NCBI RefSeq assembly: GCF_005491425.1
Contig: NZ_CP028083.1
Location: forward strand, 16,001-56,000
Origin: Lysinibacillus sp. SGAir0095
GTDB taxonomy: Bacteria; Bacillota; Bacilli; Bacillales_A; Planococcaceae
Reading direction: 5' to 3'
DNA length: 40,000 nt
This document shows, one piece after another, positions 27,807 through 36,541 of this stretch. Position numbers and translations under genes: made by a program. Position 1 is the stretch's first letter. Every line of letters begins with the position of its first letter. The notes below the pieces were generated by a model. That model made no database searches. It was not told the DNA's origin and was given only the letters and a program-made list of their open reading frames with translations.

Positions 27807-28666
27807 TGGAGCGTTTTTCAAATCCAGTATTATCGAAGGAGTTAAAATTACGATTCCGTGCCTTTAAAAGCTTCTCTGGACTAATGTTTTACTTAGCGGT
27901 CCTCTGTATTTTTGTTACTGGGTTTTTATTAATCTACACACAATTTTCAGGTACTGCCTTTTTTAGACCAAGTGACAGCTTTACGATGTTTGCTGTATTA
28001 AGCGTAATTCAGATGGGGCTTGTAATGTTCATTACCCCAGGCTTAACTGCAGGTGCAATCAGTACTGAACGAGAAAAACAAACTTTAAATATTTTACTGA
28101 CAACAACACAAAGCTCAACGCAAATTATTGTAGGGAAGCTTTTGTCGTCAGTGGCATTTTTAGTTTTAATGCTGGTGGCGGGCTTGCCGTTATATAGTCT
28201 TGTATTTCTATTTGGCGGTGTATCGCCTTCACAGTTAATAACAATCTTCTTGTTTTATTTGGTGACACTAATTGCAATCGGCAGTATTGGGATTATGTTT
28301 TCAACAATAACAAAAAGAACAATTGTATCAATGATAGCTACTTATGGATCCATGATCTTTTTAGCAGGAATTACAGCCTTCCTATTCTTTGTTGGGGTAT
28401 CCATGGAGCAAATGTTTATGGGTTCGGGGAATCCTCAAGGAAATGTAACGCCTTTTTCTCCCATTTCGTACTTCTGGGCGAGTATTAATCCAGGCGTATT
28501 AATGGTGACGATCCTGTACCCTGATATGGCAACAAGTCTTGAGTCGGTAGTTGGAATTTCTATGCCGGTCTGGGTAAGCTATTTAATTTTCTATGTACTA
28601 ATAACAGCTTTTTGCTTATTTATAGCCATTCGTAAATTACGTGCAAACATGAAAACAAACAGATAA
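27803..28666 (+). CDS. ABC-2 type permease (operon gene 3)
   Basis: 287 aa with about six hydrophobic helices. The N-terminus NPVLSKELKLRFR and the segment GAISTEREKQTLNILLTTTQSSTQIIVGKLLSS are the conserved coupling-helix region of ABC-2 permeases in the GldF/NosY/YhaP group. The start is GTG at 27803 inside the stop of gene 2 (GTGA overlap), with AAGGGGG about 10 nt upstream. It would form the membrane channel for the preceding ATPase. The transported substrate is unknown. Confidence 0.88.
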   Translation: MMERFSNPVLSKELKLRFRAFKSFSGLMFYLAVLCIFVTGFLLIYTQFSGTAFFRPSDSFTMFAVLSVIQMGLVMFITPGLTAGAISTEREKQTLNILLTTTQSSTQIIVGKLLSSVAFLVLMLVAGLPLYSLVFLFGGVSPSQLITIFLFYLVTLIAIGSIGIMFSTITKRTIVSMIATYGSMIFLAGITAFLFFVGVSMEQMFMGSGNPQGNVTPFSPISYFWASINPGVLMVTILYPDMATSLESVVGISMPVWVSYLIFYVLITAFCLFIAIRKLRANMKTNR

Positions 28667-28679
28667 GGAGGCAAAGAAG

Positions 28680-30110
28680 ATGGATCGCCGTCGTTCATTG
28701 AAACAATTTATCAATCGAGCAAAAAGAAGTTTGAATTTGGAGCATTCACTTCCTAAATTGCAATATGGCATCCTTTTAGCATTCTTTCTAAGTGCGGCGA
28801 TTCTTTTAGTTTCTCGTTTATTTGTCTTTCCTTACTATCGGAATGTTGCAATTTATGTCGGTATCGGAACTATAGTAGCCTTCGTTCTTTCTATTTGGTG
28901 GAGGCGAGTTCAAGAAAAGGAAGCAATGCACCATTTGGATAGCTTTTACCCTCATAATGAGCTTGTGACCGCTCTTTCTTTAGGGGATGAGTCCAATCCA
29001 TTAGTGGGCTCCATCTTGCAAAAGGCAGTAAAAGAATCATCAGCTGCTTTTGAGCGATTTAAGAAAAGGGATAAGGTTCTTTGGAAGCCGAAAGTTTTGG
29101 TCGGCATTGTTTTGGTTTTAATCGCGATGGGGGCTTTGTCTATTTTCCCATCTGCAACACAACAACAAGCCCTTGTTATAGAGAAAGAGCAGGATGTTTT
29201 AAAGGACCTGGAAAAAGAAGTGACGAAGCTTGAGGACAAAACCAAAACAAAAGAAACTAAAAAACAATTACAAGAATTACAAAACAAATTAGACGAATTA
29301 GAAACCTCCGAGGAAGCATTACGGGAAGTAGTGAAAAAACAAAAGGAATTAAAGCTTCAGGAGCAAAAGTTAAAGGAAAAACAAGAATTAGCAAAGCAAG
29401 ATAGCGGTGAAGGAATGGATGGCTTAACTGCGGAGGAACAAAAGCAACTTGAGGAGCTTATGGAGCTTCAAAAGGAACTGGCCAATACCGCAAATAGTAC
29501 CCAAACTGCTTTAAGCAAACTTGGAAAACCTATTAGCTTTGATCTACAAAATGCCATTGCCAGTGAACTTGGTTCGGAATCGGCGGAAAATAGTTCGGAA
29601 AATGAACAGAGTGATTCTTCAAGTGAAGATGAAGTGGAACAAAACGATAGTGATGGCAATAATCAAGAAAACAGCCAAGGCAACAATAATGGTTCGGGTC
29701 AGAATGGGCAAGGTCAAGGAAATGGTACAGGTAACGGTTCCGGGCAAGGAAACGGCTCAGGAAGTGGCTCTGGGCAAGGAACTGGAACAGGAACCGGAAC
29801 CGGCGGAACCGGTCAAGGTAAAGGTGGCAATGGTGCCGGATTAGGCCAAGGGGGTCGTGATTTACTTTCCATTCCTAATCGAGTGGGTGGTAACCAAGAT
29901 ACTACTGTTGATGGCGGTCCACTAGGAGATGGAACCGCAGTAGGGGAACAAAAAGGACCTGTTCCAGTTACAAAAGGAACGATTCGTCCTTACGAAGAAG
30001 TGGTAGGCGACTATAAAGATAGTTACTTAAAAAGCTCTGATAGAATGCAGCTACCCAAGGATCTACAAGATATCGTACAATCATATTTTTCTTCCATTGA
30101 GTCGGAATAA
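28680..30110 (+). CDS. coiled-coil membrane protein with glycine-rich tract (operon gene 4)
   Basis: 476 aa. Transmembrane helices are at about 29-50, 55-73 and 137-156. A long Lys/Glu/Leu-rich coiled coil follows (about 160-280), then an acidic Ser/Glu stretch (298-330). Next comes a low-complexity tract made almost only of Gly, Asn, Gln, Ser and Thr (about 332-392, GNGSGQGNGSGSG-like), and a C-terminal domain ending RPYEEVVGDYKDSYLKS..LPKDLQDIVQSYFSSIE. Such an ending, with a YF pair near the C-terminus, is seen in proteins encoded beside MoxR/vWA genes. GGAGG lies about 10 nt upstream of the ATG. I recognise no named family. It probably scaffolds the complex at the membrane. Confidence 0.75.
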   Translation: MDRRRSLKQFINRAKRSLNLEHSLPKLQYGILLAFFLSAAILLVSRLFVFPYYRNVAIYVGIGTIVAFVLSIWWRRVQEKEAMHHLDSFYPHNELVTALSLGDESNPLVGSILQKAVKESSAAFERFKKRDKVLWKPKVLVGIVLVLIAMGALSIFPSATQQQALVIEKEQDVLKDLEKEVTKLEDKTKTKETKKQLQELQNKLDELETSEEALREVVKKQKELKLQEQKLKEKQELAKQDSGEGMDGLTAEEQKQLEELMELQKELANTANSTQTALSKLGKPISFDLQNAIASELGSESAENSSENEQSDSSSEDEVEQNDSDGNNQENSQGNNNGSGQNGQGQGNGTGNGSGQGNGSGSGSGQGTGTGTGTGGTGQGKGGNGAGLGQGGRDLLSIPNRVGGNQDTTVDGGPLGDGTAVGEQKGPVPVTKGTIRPYEEVVGDYKDSYLKSSDRMQLPKDLQDIVQSYFSSIESE

Positions 30111-30124
30111 GGAGGTTTTAAGAA

Positions 30125-31120
30125 GTGCCTTTTAGTGAACAGCAGTATAGCGAAATAAGTCAAGAATTACAGCGGGTAAAACAAGAAATAGGTAAATTTA
30201 TAGTTGGTCAAGAAGAAGCAATCGAATTTACACTGTACTCCATTTTGGCTGATGGTCATGCTTTGTTGGAGGGTTTGCCGGGTCTCGGGAAAACGATGTT
30301 AATACGGACGATTTCGGAAGTGCTTGATTTATCCTTTTCACGTATACAATTCACCCCTGATTTAATGCCAACGGATATTACGGGAACAAATATTATAGAA
30401 CGAACTGAAAATGGAAAACAGCAATTTGTCTTTCAGCCGGGACCACTTTTTAGCCAGATGGTCTTAGCCGATGAAATTAATCGAGCTACACCGAAAACGC
30501 AAAGTGCACTGCTAGAGGCTATGGGGGAAAAAACCGTTACGATTTTAGGGGATACAAAGAAAATGGCAAGACCGTTCTTTGTTCTTGCTACGCAAAACCC
30601 GATTGAGATGGAAGGAACCTATCCATTACCAGAAGCACAGATGGACCGCTTTATGTGCAAAATTTTAGTCCCTTATCCATCTAAAAAAGAGTTAATGGAA
30701 ATTATGAAAAGAACGACTGGTGCAGAGGAAGTTGAATTAGAGAAAGTCATGAACAGTGACAGTTTAGTTGTGGCACAGCAAATGGTCAAGGAAGTATTGG
30801 TAGCGGACGAAATGATGGAATATGCGGTTAATTTAGTTGTCGCCACGCATCCAAAGGGAGACTTCTCTTTACCGGATGTTCAGCAGTTTGTGATGTATGG
30901 AAGTGGTCCCCGGGGCTTGCAAAGTATTATCAAATTAGCAAAAGCTCGCGCTGTGATGCAAGGCCGTTTCCATGTATCAATCGCAGATATTAAATCAGTA
31001 GCTAAACCAGCTCTTCGCCATCGAATGATGATGAATTATGAAGGAGAAGCAGAGGGGAAAACAGCGGATGATTTAATCGAAAGCATTCTATCTTCAATTC
31101 AGCAAGGCGTGGGTCTATGA
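30125..31120 (+). CDS. MoxR-family AAA+ ATPase (operon gene 5)
   Basis: 331 aa. Walker A is GLPGLGKT (50-57) and Walker B VLADE (113-117), followed by INRATPKTQSALLEAMGEKTVT and the sensor 1 region VLATQNPIEMEGTYPLPEAQMDRF, the signature of MoxR ATPases. MoxR proteins act as chaperones that load cofactors or assemble complexes, usually with vWA-domain partners encoded next to them. That holds here, since three such genes follow. GTG start with AAGGAGG 9 nt upstream; 4-nt overlap with the DUF58 gene. The order MoxR-DUF58-BatA-vWA fits the TM0930-like subgroup described for MoxR clusters. Confidence 0.93.
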   Translation: MPFSEQQYSEISQELQRVKQEIGKFIVGQEEAIEFTLYSILADGHALLEGLPGLGKTMLIRTISEVLDLSFSRIQFTPDLMPTDITGTNIIERTENGKQQFVFQPGPLFSQMVLADEINRATPKTQSALLEAMGEKTVTILGDTKKMARPFFVLATQNPIEMEGTYPLPEAQMDRFMCKILVPYPSKKELMEIMKRTTGAEEVELEKVMNSDSLVVAQQMVKEVLVADEMMEYAVNLVVATHPKGDFSLPDVQQFVMYGSGPRGLQSIIKLAKARAVMQGRFHVSIADIKSVAKPALRHRMMMNYEGEAEGKTADDLIESILSSIQQGVGL

Positions 31121-31995
31121 ATAATCAAAAAATAATATTGCCTGATGAATGGGTTGCGAAAATTAGTCGTTTATCTATTGCAACCTCCTCAAAGCTACGT
31201 GGACAACATAAAGGGGGTAATCGTTCTCAAAGGTTTGGTTCATCCCTCGATTTTTCCGATTTTCGTGAATATACCCTAGGTGATGATGTGAGACAAGTCG
31301 ATTGGAATGTGTATGCGCGGACGGAAAAATACTTTATAAAACGTTTTTTAGATGAGCAAGAGATGCGGGTACATATTTTATTGGATGCTACTCGGTCAAT
31401 GGGTGAGGATAAGAAATGGTTGTTCGCAAGACAAATCGCTTCTGCCATTGGGCTAATGGTTTTAAATCGAGATGATCGGCTCTCCTTTTCTTATGTAGGA
31501 GAAATGAGCGCGCTTCCTTTTAGGAAAAAAGGAGCAACCTACAGAAAACACTTCTTACAAATAGTCTCTCGCTTAGAAGAAGCAGGCGGTAAGGGTAGTT
31601 TTGCGCGAGAAGGTATCAAGGTATTACCTAAAGATAGTACGGTTCTATTTGTTATTACAGATGGGCTTGAACCGATAGCTGAATGGGAGCAATTTTTCAA
31701 AAGATTACCTCGCTTTGCTGGGGATATTCGTTGTATTCAAATTCGAACTGAAAATGAAATAAACCCATCCTATACAGGAGATATTCGATTAATAGATGCT
31801 GAAACTAATCGTGATGTAAATGTATCAGTATCAAACCGTGTATTGACTGGCTATGAAAAAACAAAAGAATTACATGAAACAGAATTTGATGCATTAGTTA
31901 ACCGTTTTGGCATTCGGAAAATCCAGCTTATTGTGGAGGATGGATTACAAAACGCCATTTTCCATAAATTACTCAAGTCACATTGGGTGCAGTGA
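31117..31995 (+). CDS. DUF58 domain protein (operon gene 6)
   Basis: 292 aa, no membrane helix. The DUF58 signature is complete: GGNRSQRFGSSLDFSDFREY then LGDDVRQVDWNVYARTEKYFIKRF. The fold continues as a degenerate vWA domain; the metal site reads DATRS (90-94, DxTxS) where a canonical MIDAS has DxSxS, and VITDGLEP supplies the later Asp. DUF58 proteins are constant partners of MoxR ATPases and are thought to be their substrates or adaptors. Overlaps the MoxR gene by 4 nt. Confidence 0.9.
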   Translation: MNNQKIILPDEWVAKISRLSIATSSKLRGQHKGGNRSQRFGSSLDFSDFREYTLGDDVRQVDWNVYARTEKYFIKRFLDEQEMRVHILLDATRSMGEDKKWLFARQIASAIGLMVLNRDDRLSFSYVGEMSALPFRKKGATYRKHFLQIVSRLEEAGGKGSFAREGIKVLPKDSTVLFVITDGLEPIAEWEQFFKRLPRFAGDIRCIQIRTENEINPSYTGDIRLIDAETNRDVNVSVSNRVLTGYEKTKELHETEFDALVNRFGIRKIQLIVEDGLQNAIFHKLLKSHWVQ

Positions 31996-32006
31996 GGTGA
32001 AGTGAT

Positions 32007-33758
32007 TTGGGATTTACTAATCTATTCTTTTTATGGACCGCCTTCATCCCGGTGATTGTCCTACTTTATTACTTTTTTCGTAAAAAATATAAAGACCAGC
32101 CAGTTTCCTCTACACTCTTTTGGGATGAGGTCATGCAGGAAACAAAAGCTTCACCTTATTTGAAGCATTTACAAAAAAATGCGCTTCTTTATTTACAACT
32201 ATTAGCGCTAATTTTATTTGTCCTTGCTCTTATGAACCCTTTTGTGAAAACGACAGAAATTGCAGGAGAACAGTCCATTTGGATTATTGATACTTCAGCT
32301 ACTATGCTCGCCAAAAATGGAGAGAGGACTACTTTTGATCAGCATAAAGAAGAGATGAAGTCTTTGGCATCCGCATTGAGCGGTAGGCCTTTGACGATTA
32401 TTACTACTGGAGACGAGCCAAAAGCAATCCTACGCCAGGAAACAAAAGCCGCGGTCATACATAATGCAATTGAGAATCTAGAAGTCACCTATGAAGAAGA
32501 ACAGCTACCAAAGGCAATTGATATGGCAACGGCTTTTATCGGAGAATCCGCTACCTCGATATATTTATTCACAGATTCGGTTGAACGAGGAGAACTTCCA
32601 ATTGAAAGTGAAAAACTTACGTGGGTTGTAAAAGGAGCAAGTAAAGAGATAGAGAACGTATCCATTACTCGGTTGGCTGCAACAGCGTTAGAGGATACTA
32701 CACTAGCCCTTGTTCAGTTGAAAAATGAAACTAAAACTTCCCAAGTAGTTCAGCTTTCTCTATTGGATGGGGCTGAAAAGCGAATTGTTCAAGAGGAAGT
32801 GACTTTACAAGAGGGAGAGGAATGGTCTAAAACCTTTGAGGGTTTCCCTCCTGTAAATTTATTAACTGCGAAAATTGAAGTAAATGATGATTATGAAGTC
32901 GATAATACAATGATGACCCTAATTGGTAGCGGAACATCGGAAATCGTTATCGACCAGCAAATGCACCAGCTTGTGCAAAAGGGGTTTCAAGCTTTAAATA
33001 CAGAAGTGAAAATTGTTCCTTCAGATCAGTTAGTAGGTATGAAGGATGCAATGATTGTAACAAATCAATCGGAACTTCTCGATAAATCTAAATCACCGCT
33101 TGTATTAATTGGACGTGATGATGTAGATGCAAAAGAAGTAAATGCCCTTGTAGATGTTTCACAAGATTCGTTATTTGCTTTTAGTTCATTAGAAGATATC
33201 TATGTTAGTTCGATTTATCCTCCTTTCGATGACTTTACGACAATTGCAACAATTGGTGAACAGCCTTTTGTTCAACGGTCACCAAGTGGAGATATTGTCA
33301 TTTTAGCGGATATCGAGCAAACGGATTGGCCACTTCACCCTTCATTCCCGCTTCTTTTATGGGGGATTCAAAATGAATTAATGGAAGGAACGCAAAATTT
33401 GGGTACTTTCTCTCCAAATGAAAGGCGAGCTGTTTCACTTACTTCTGGGGAATGGTCCGTTTACTCCATGCAGGATGAGTATATCGCGTCTATAGATGGG
33501 GGTAGCGAGTTTAGGGCTCCGAGGGTTCCGGGAGTATACACAATCAGTTCAAAGGAAGAGGAAAAACACTTCATCGTTCAGATCACGAGTGGGGAACGTT
33601 CAATTCAAGAAGGCGCTAGCTTTGAATTAGGAAATGTTCAAAATGATGGACAAGAAGAAACGACAAAAAAATCATTTGTTCAATGGTTGCTTATACCGAT
33701 TCTTTTATTACTCGTATTAGAGTGGGAGGTGCAAAGAAGACGTGGATTTGCGAATTGA
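32007..33758 (+). CDS. BatA-like membrane protein with vWA-like domain (operon gene 7)
   Basis: 583 aa. The N-terminal BatA/aerotolerance-type module has helices at about 5-24 and 58-77, with LKHLQKNALLYLQLLALILFVLALMNP. A vWA-like domain follows from residue 88 with the altered metal site DTSATM (95-100). The central region (about 190-540) is extracytoplasmic, beta-rich and acidic, and a single helix lies near the C-terminus (about 559-575), ending in a basic cytosolic tail. The TTG start has GAGGTGA 6 nt upstream. Its 3' end overlaps the next gene by 17 nt. The Asp and Ser of the metal site are kept, so metal binding is possible but not certain. Confidence 0.82.
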   Translation: MGFTNLFFLWTAFIPVIVLLYYFFRKKYKDQPVSSTLFWDEVMQETKASPYLKHLQKNALLYLQLLALILFVLALMNPFVKTTEIAGEQSIWIIDTSATMLAKNGERTTFDQHKEEMKSLASALSGRPLTIITTGDEPKAILRQETKAAVIHNAIENLEVTYEEEQLPKAIDMATAFIGESATSIYLFTDSVERGELPIESEKLTWVVKGASKEIENVSITRLAATALEDTTLALVQLKNETKTSQVVQLSLLDGAEKRIVQEEVTLQEGEEWSKTFEGFPPVNLLTAKIEVNDDYEVDNTMMTLIGSGTSEIVIDQQMHQLVQKGFQALNTEVKIVPSDQLVGMKDAMIVTNQSELLDKSKSPLVLIGRDDVDAKEVNALVDVSQDSLFAFSSLEDIYVSSIYPPFDDFTTIATIGEQPFVQRSPSGDIVILADIEQTDWPLHPSFPLLLWGIQNELMEGTQNLGTFSPNERRAVSLTSGEWSVYSMQDEYIASIDGGSEFRAPRVPGVYTISSKEEEKHFIVQITSGERSIQEGASFELGNVQNDGQEETTKKSFVQWLLIPILLLLVLEWEVQRRRGFAN

Positions 33759-36336
33759 TGCCCCACTGGCACTTTTACTACTCATTCCGCTTGTTGGGTA
33801 TTTCCTCTGGACATGGTGGAAGTACCGTAAGCAGCTAAAGAAAAATCAGCAAATTGTCTTTGGTATTCGAATTTTTGCAGCTGTCCTTTTAGTGTTTGCT
33901 ATTTGTTCGCCTTATCTATTATTACCGGTAAAAGATGAACAGATTGTTTATTTAATTGACCGTTCCGCATCCCTGGAGGGAATAGAGGATCAAGCAATTT
34001 CCTTTATAGAGGAAGGCTTGAAGTCAAAAAAAGAAACGCATCATGTAGGGGTGTATTCCTTTGCCTCTAATCTTCAAACAGAATCGATGTTAACTGATAC
34101 ATTAGAGCATGTTCCAGAACTTAGTGACATCACAAGTAGAGGAGATACAGATATTGCGCAGGCAATACAATTGGCGACGGGCATTGTAGATCTAGAAAAG
34201 GCGACGCGCATTGTTTTGTTAACAGATGGTTTAGAAACAAAGGGGAATGTGGCAGAGCAACTAACAAAATTAAAGGAATCAAATGTTTCCATTGATGTTG
34301 TTAAGTTAAGTCAAAATGTAGCCGCTGACGTTTCGGTTCAAAGCTTTACGACACCACAAGTTGCTTATGCAGGGGAGCAACAACAGCTGGTGACGGAAAT
34401 TGAATCGACAACAGCAACTAAAGGGGAACTTTACTTATACGAAAATGATCAACTTATCTATCAGGAACCAGTGCAGCTTGAAGAAGGGTCCAATGTGTTT
34501 ACCTATCGACATGTAGGCCAGGCTGAAGGGTTAGTAAAGTATGAAGCCCTCGTTCAAGTAGATGAGGATGCGATTTTAGAAAATAACAAATTAACAAGTG
34601 TCACCATGGTCCAAAGTACACCGAGAATTTTAATTGTTAGTGACCAAAAAGAGGAATCTTCCATTAGTTCTGCGATTGGGACGAATTCAGTCAATTATGA
34701 TGTGATAGCCTCAAGTGAATTACCGAGTTCTCTATCAAGCTTTTTACACTATAATGCGATTATTTTTGATAATATCCCTGGACATCTTGTCGGCGAGGAA
34801 AAAATGGGTGTTATTGAGCAAGCCGTTAAAAACTTTGGTGTCGGCTTTATGATGGTAGGTGGTGAAAATAGCTTTGGACTTGGGGGATATTTTAAAACGC
34901 CAATAGAAGCCCTATTACCAGTTGAAATGGAAGTTAAGGGAAAACAGCAATTACCATCATTAGGTTTAGTAATAGTCCTTGACCGCTCGGGAAGTATGAT
35001 GGGTCCGAAAATCGAATTAGCCAAAGAAGCTGCTGCTCGATCTGTCGAATTATTGCGTGATGGAGATACCCTTGGTTTTATAGCATTTGATGACCGACCT
35101 TGGGAAGTAATTGAAACAGCGCCATTAGCGGATAAAGAAAAGGCTGTTGATACGATTTTATCGATACCTCCGGGTGGGGGGACAGAAATTTATTCCTCAT
35201 TGGAGCTAGCCTATGAAAACTTGGCCGACTTACAATTACAACGTAAACATATTATCTTGCTTACTGATGGCCAATCCTATACAGCAAGCAGCTATGAAGA
35301 ATTAATAGAAGCAGGAAAAGAAAATAATATTACTTTATCTACTGTTGCCATTGGAGCTGATGCAGATTCTTCTTTATTAGAGGATTTAAGTGAATGGGGA
35401 AGCGGACGTTTTTATAGTGTACTCGATGAAACAACGATTCCTTCCATTCTGTCACGCGAAACGGCCATGATATCAAGAACATATATAGAAGATAACCCTT
35501 TCCATCCAATTATCTATAATACAGAAGGATGGAATGCACTGTTTGAAGCGGGTGTTCCACAAATGAATGCTTATATCGGCACTACTGCAAAGCAAACAGC
35601 CACGGTGATTGCGGAAAGTGAGAAGGAAGATCCCGTATTAGCAGAATGGCAATATGGATTAGGTCGAACAATTGCCTTCACTTCAGACTCTACTGGTGCT
35701 TGGACGGGCGACTGGGCGCGCTGGGAGGAATGGCCAAACTTCTGGCAAACAGCAATTTCAAGAATGCTACCAACCTATAATGAAATTGCTTATGACATAC
35801 GATTAGATGCCCAAGGTTCATTTGTCATCACAGATCCAACCAATCAGGCCGCATTTTTGGATATAGCCATTGTAAATGAATTTGGAGAAGAGCTGGAAGC
35901 CCAATTAGAGCCGATATCCGCAAGTAAGGTAAGGGCAACAGTTGAAGCTGAACCTGGCCTAGTTTTCCTCCGAATTACAAGTGGGGACGGGAAAATATAT
36001 CAAGCTGGCCAGACGATTCCATATAGCAAGGAATATGAGCTGCATCCTCCCAATGAATCTTTAATAGCACAAATGACGGAGCAAACTGGAGGTTTACTTA
36101 TAGAAGAGCCTGAGCAAGCATTCCGAGAATTTGCTATGAAGGGTGCAGAAAAACAAGGTATTACATTGTGGCTCGTTTTAGCGAGTATGCTATTATTCTT
36201 CATTGATATAACGATTCGAAGATTTGGGTGGAGCTTCCTGCAAACTGTTGGACGTGGGAAGAAGAGATCACATCAACCTGAATCTAGAGAGGAAACAAAT
36301 GTCGCTCAGCTACTGAAGGAAATGAAAAAGAAATAA
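33742..36336 (+). CDS. large membrane protein with two vWA domains and GATase-like domain (operon gene 8)
   Basis: 864 aa. Two N-terminal helices (about 8-25 and 40-60) precede vWA domain 1 with a full MIDAS start DRSAS (73-77). A beta domain (200-290) is followed by a GATase1-like domain (about 293-395; HYNAIIFDNIPGHLV, then GVGFMMVGGENSFGLGGY). vWA domain 2 has DRSGS (413-417), Thr 480 in PPGGGTE and Asp 508 in LLTDGQ, a complete metal site. A second GATase-like segment (WQYGLGRTIAFTSD..GAWTGDW) and a C-terminal helix near 808-827 follow, with a basic cytosolic tail. GTG start with GGGAGG upstream inside gene 7. It is likely the central ligand-binding subunit of the complex. A strong hairpin closes the operon. 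Confidence 0.85.
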   Translation: MDLRIDAPLALLLLIPLVGYFLWTWWKYRKQLKKNQQIVFGIRIFAAVLLVFAICSPYLLLPVKDEQIVYLIDRSASLEGIEDQAISFIEEGLKSKKETHHVGVYSFASNLQTESMLTDTLEHVPELSDITSRGDTDIAQAIQLATGIVDLEKATRIVLLTDGLETKGNVAEQLTKLKESNVSIDVVKLSQNVAADVSVQSFTTPQVAYAGEQQQLVTEIESTTATKGELYLYENDQLIYQEPVQLEEGSNVFTYRHVGQAEGLVKYEALVQVDEDAILENNKLTSVTMVQSTPRILIVSDQKEESSISSAIGTNSVNYDVIASSELPSSLSSFLHYNAIIFDNIPGHLVGEEKMGVIEQAVKNFGVGFMMVGGENSFGLGGYFKTPIEALLPVEMEVKGKQQLPSLGLVIVLDRSGSMMGPKIELAKEAAARSVELLRDGDTLGFIAFDDRPWEVIETAPLADKEKAVDTILSIPPGGGTEIYSSLELAYENLADLQLQRKHIILLTDGQSYTASSYEELIEAGKENNITLSTVAIGADADSSLLEDLSEWGSGRFYSVLDETTIPSILSRETAMISRTYIEDNPFHPIIYNTEGWNALFEAGVPQMNAYIGTTAKQTATVIAESEKEDPVLAEWQYGLGRTIAFTSDSTGAWTGDWARWEEWPNFWQTAISRMLPTYNEIAYDIRLDAQGSFVITDPTNQAAFLDIAIVNEFGEELEAQLEPISASKVRATVEAEPGLVFLRITSGDGKIYQAGQTIPYSKEYELHPPNESLIAQMTEQTGGLLIEEPEQAFREFAMKGAEKQGITLWLVLASMLLFFIDITIRRFGWSFLQTVGRGKKRSHQPESREETNVAQLLKEMKKK

Positions 36337-36384
36337 TCATAGAGAAAATAATTTTTGAACGGATTATAAGATAAGATGAAAAGA

Positions 36385-36425
36385 GGGGAGCTGCTTTTTG
36401 GACAAAAGTAGCTCCTATTTTTGTT
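36385..36425 (+). terminator. terminator of the MoxR/vWA operon
   Basis: GGAGCTGCTTTT (36387-36398) pairs with AAAAGTAGCTCC (36404-36415), loop of five, followed by TATTTTTG. Confidence 0.8.
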
Positions 36426-36490
36426 CCGTGAATAATTTAAACAATTGAATGGCAATTTTACCGTTGGAAGGGAAAACAGAAGTGGACCTA

Positions 36491-36499
36491 TGATATAAT
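36491..36499 (+). promoter_or_regulatory. candidate dnaX promoter (extended -10)
   Basis: TGATATAAT is an extended -10 (TGN with perfect TATAAT) about 43 bp upstream of dnaX. The -35 region is poor, as is common with extended -10 promoters. Confidence 0.5.
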
Positions 36500-36541
36500 A
36501 TAGCTACTAGAAAAAAGGGTAAGTAGAAGGGGTGAAAAAAG

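Noticed and set aside
29521..29844. 107-codon open frame inside the glycine-rich gene
   Set aside because: It is a shifted frame of the low-complexity coding tract and has no ribosome binding site.
29680..29860. DNA tandem repeat in the Gly-rich coding tract
   Set aside because: The tract is repetitive in amino acids, but the codons vary and no fixed nucleotide period longer than a few codons is seen, so it is listed as a protein feature only.
24474..36336. MoxR/vWA operon as an anti-phage defence island
   Set aside because: MoxR-vWA pairs occur in some conflict systems, but here there is no nuclease, toxin, NTPase sensor or mobile element. The proteins are membrane and export types, and the operon sits in a core chromosomal neighbourhood.
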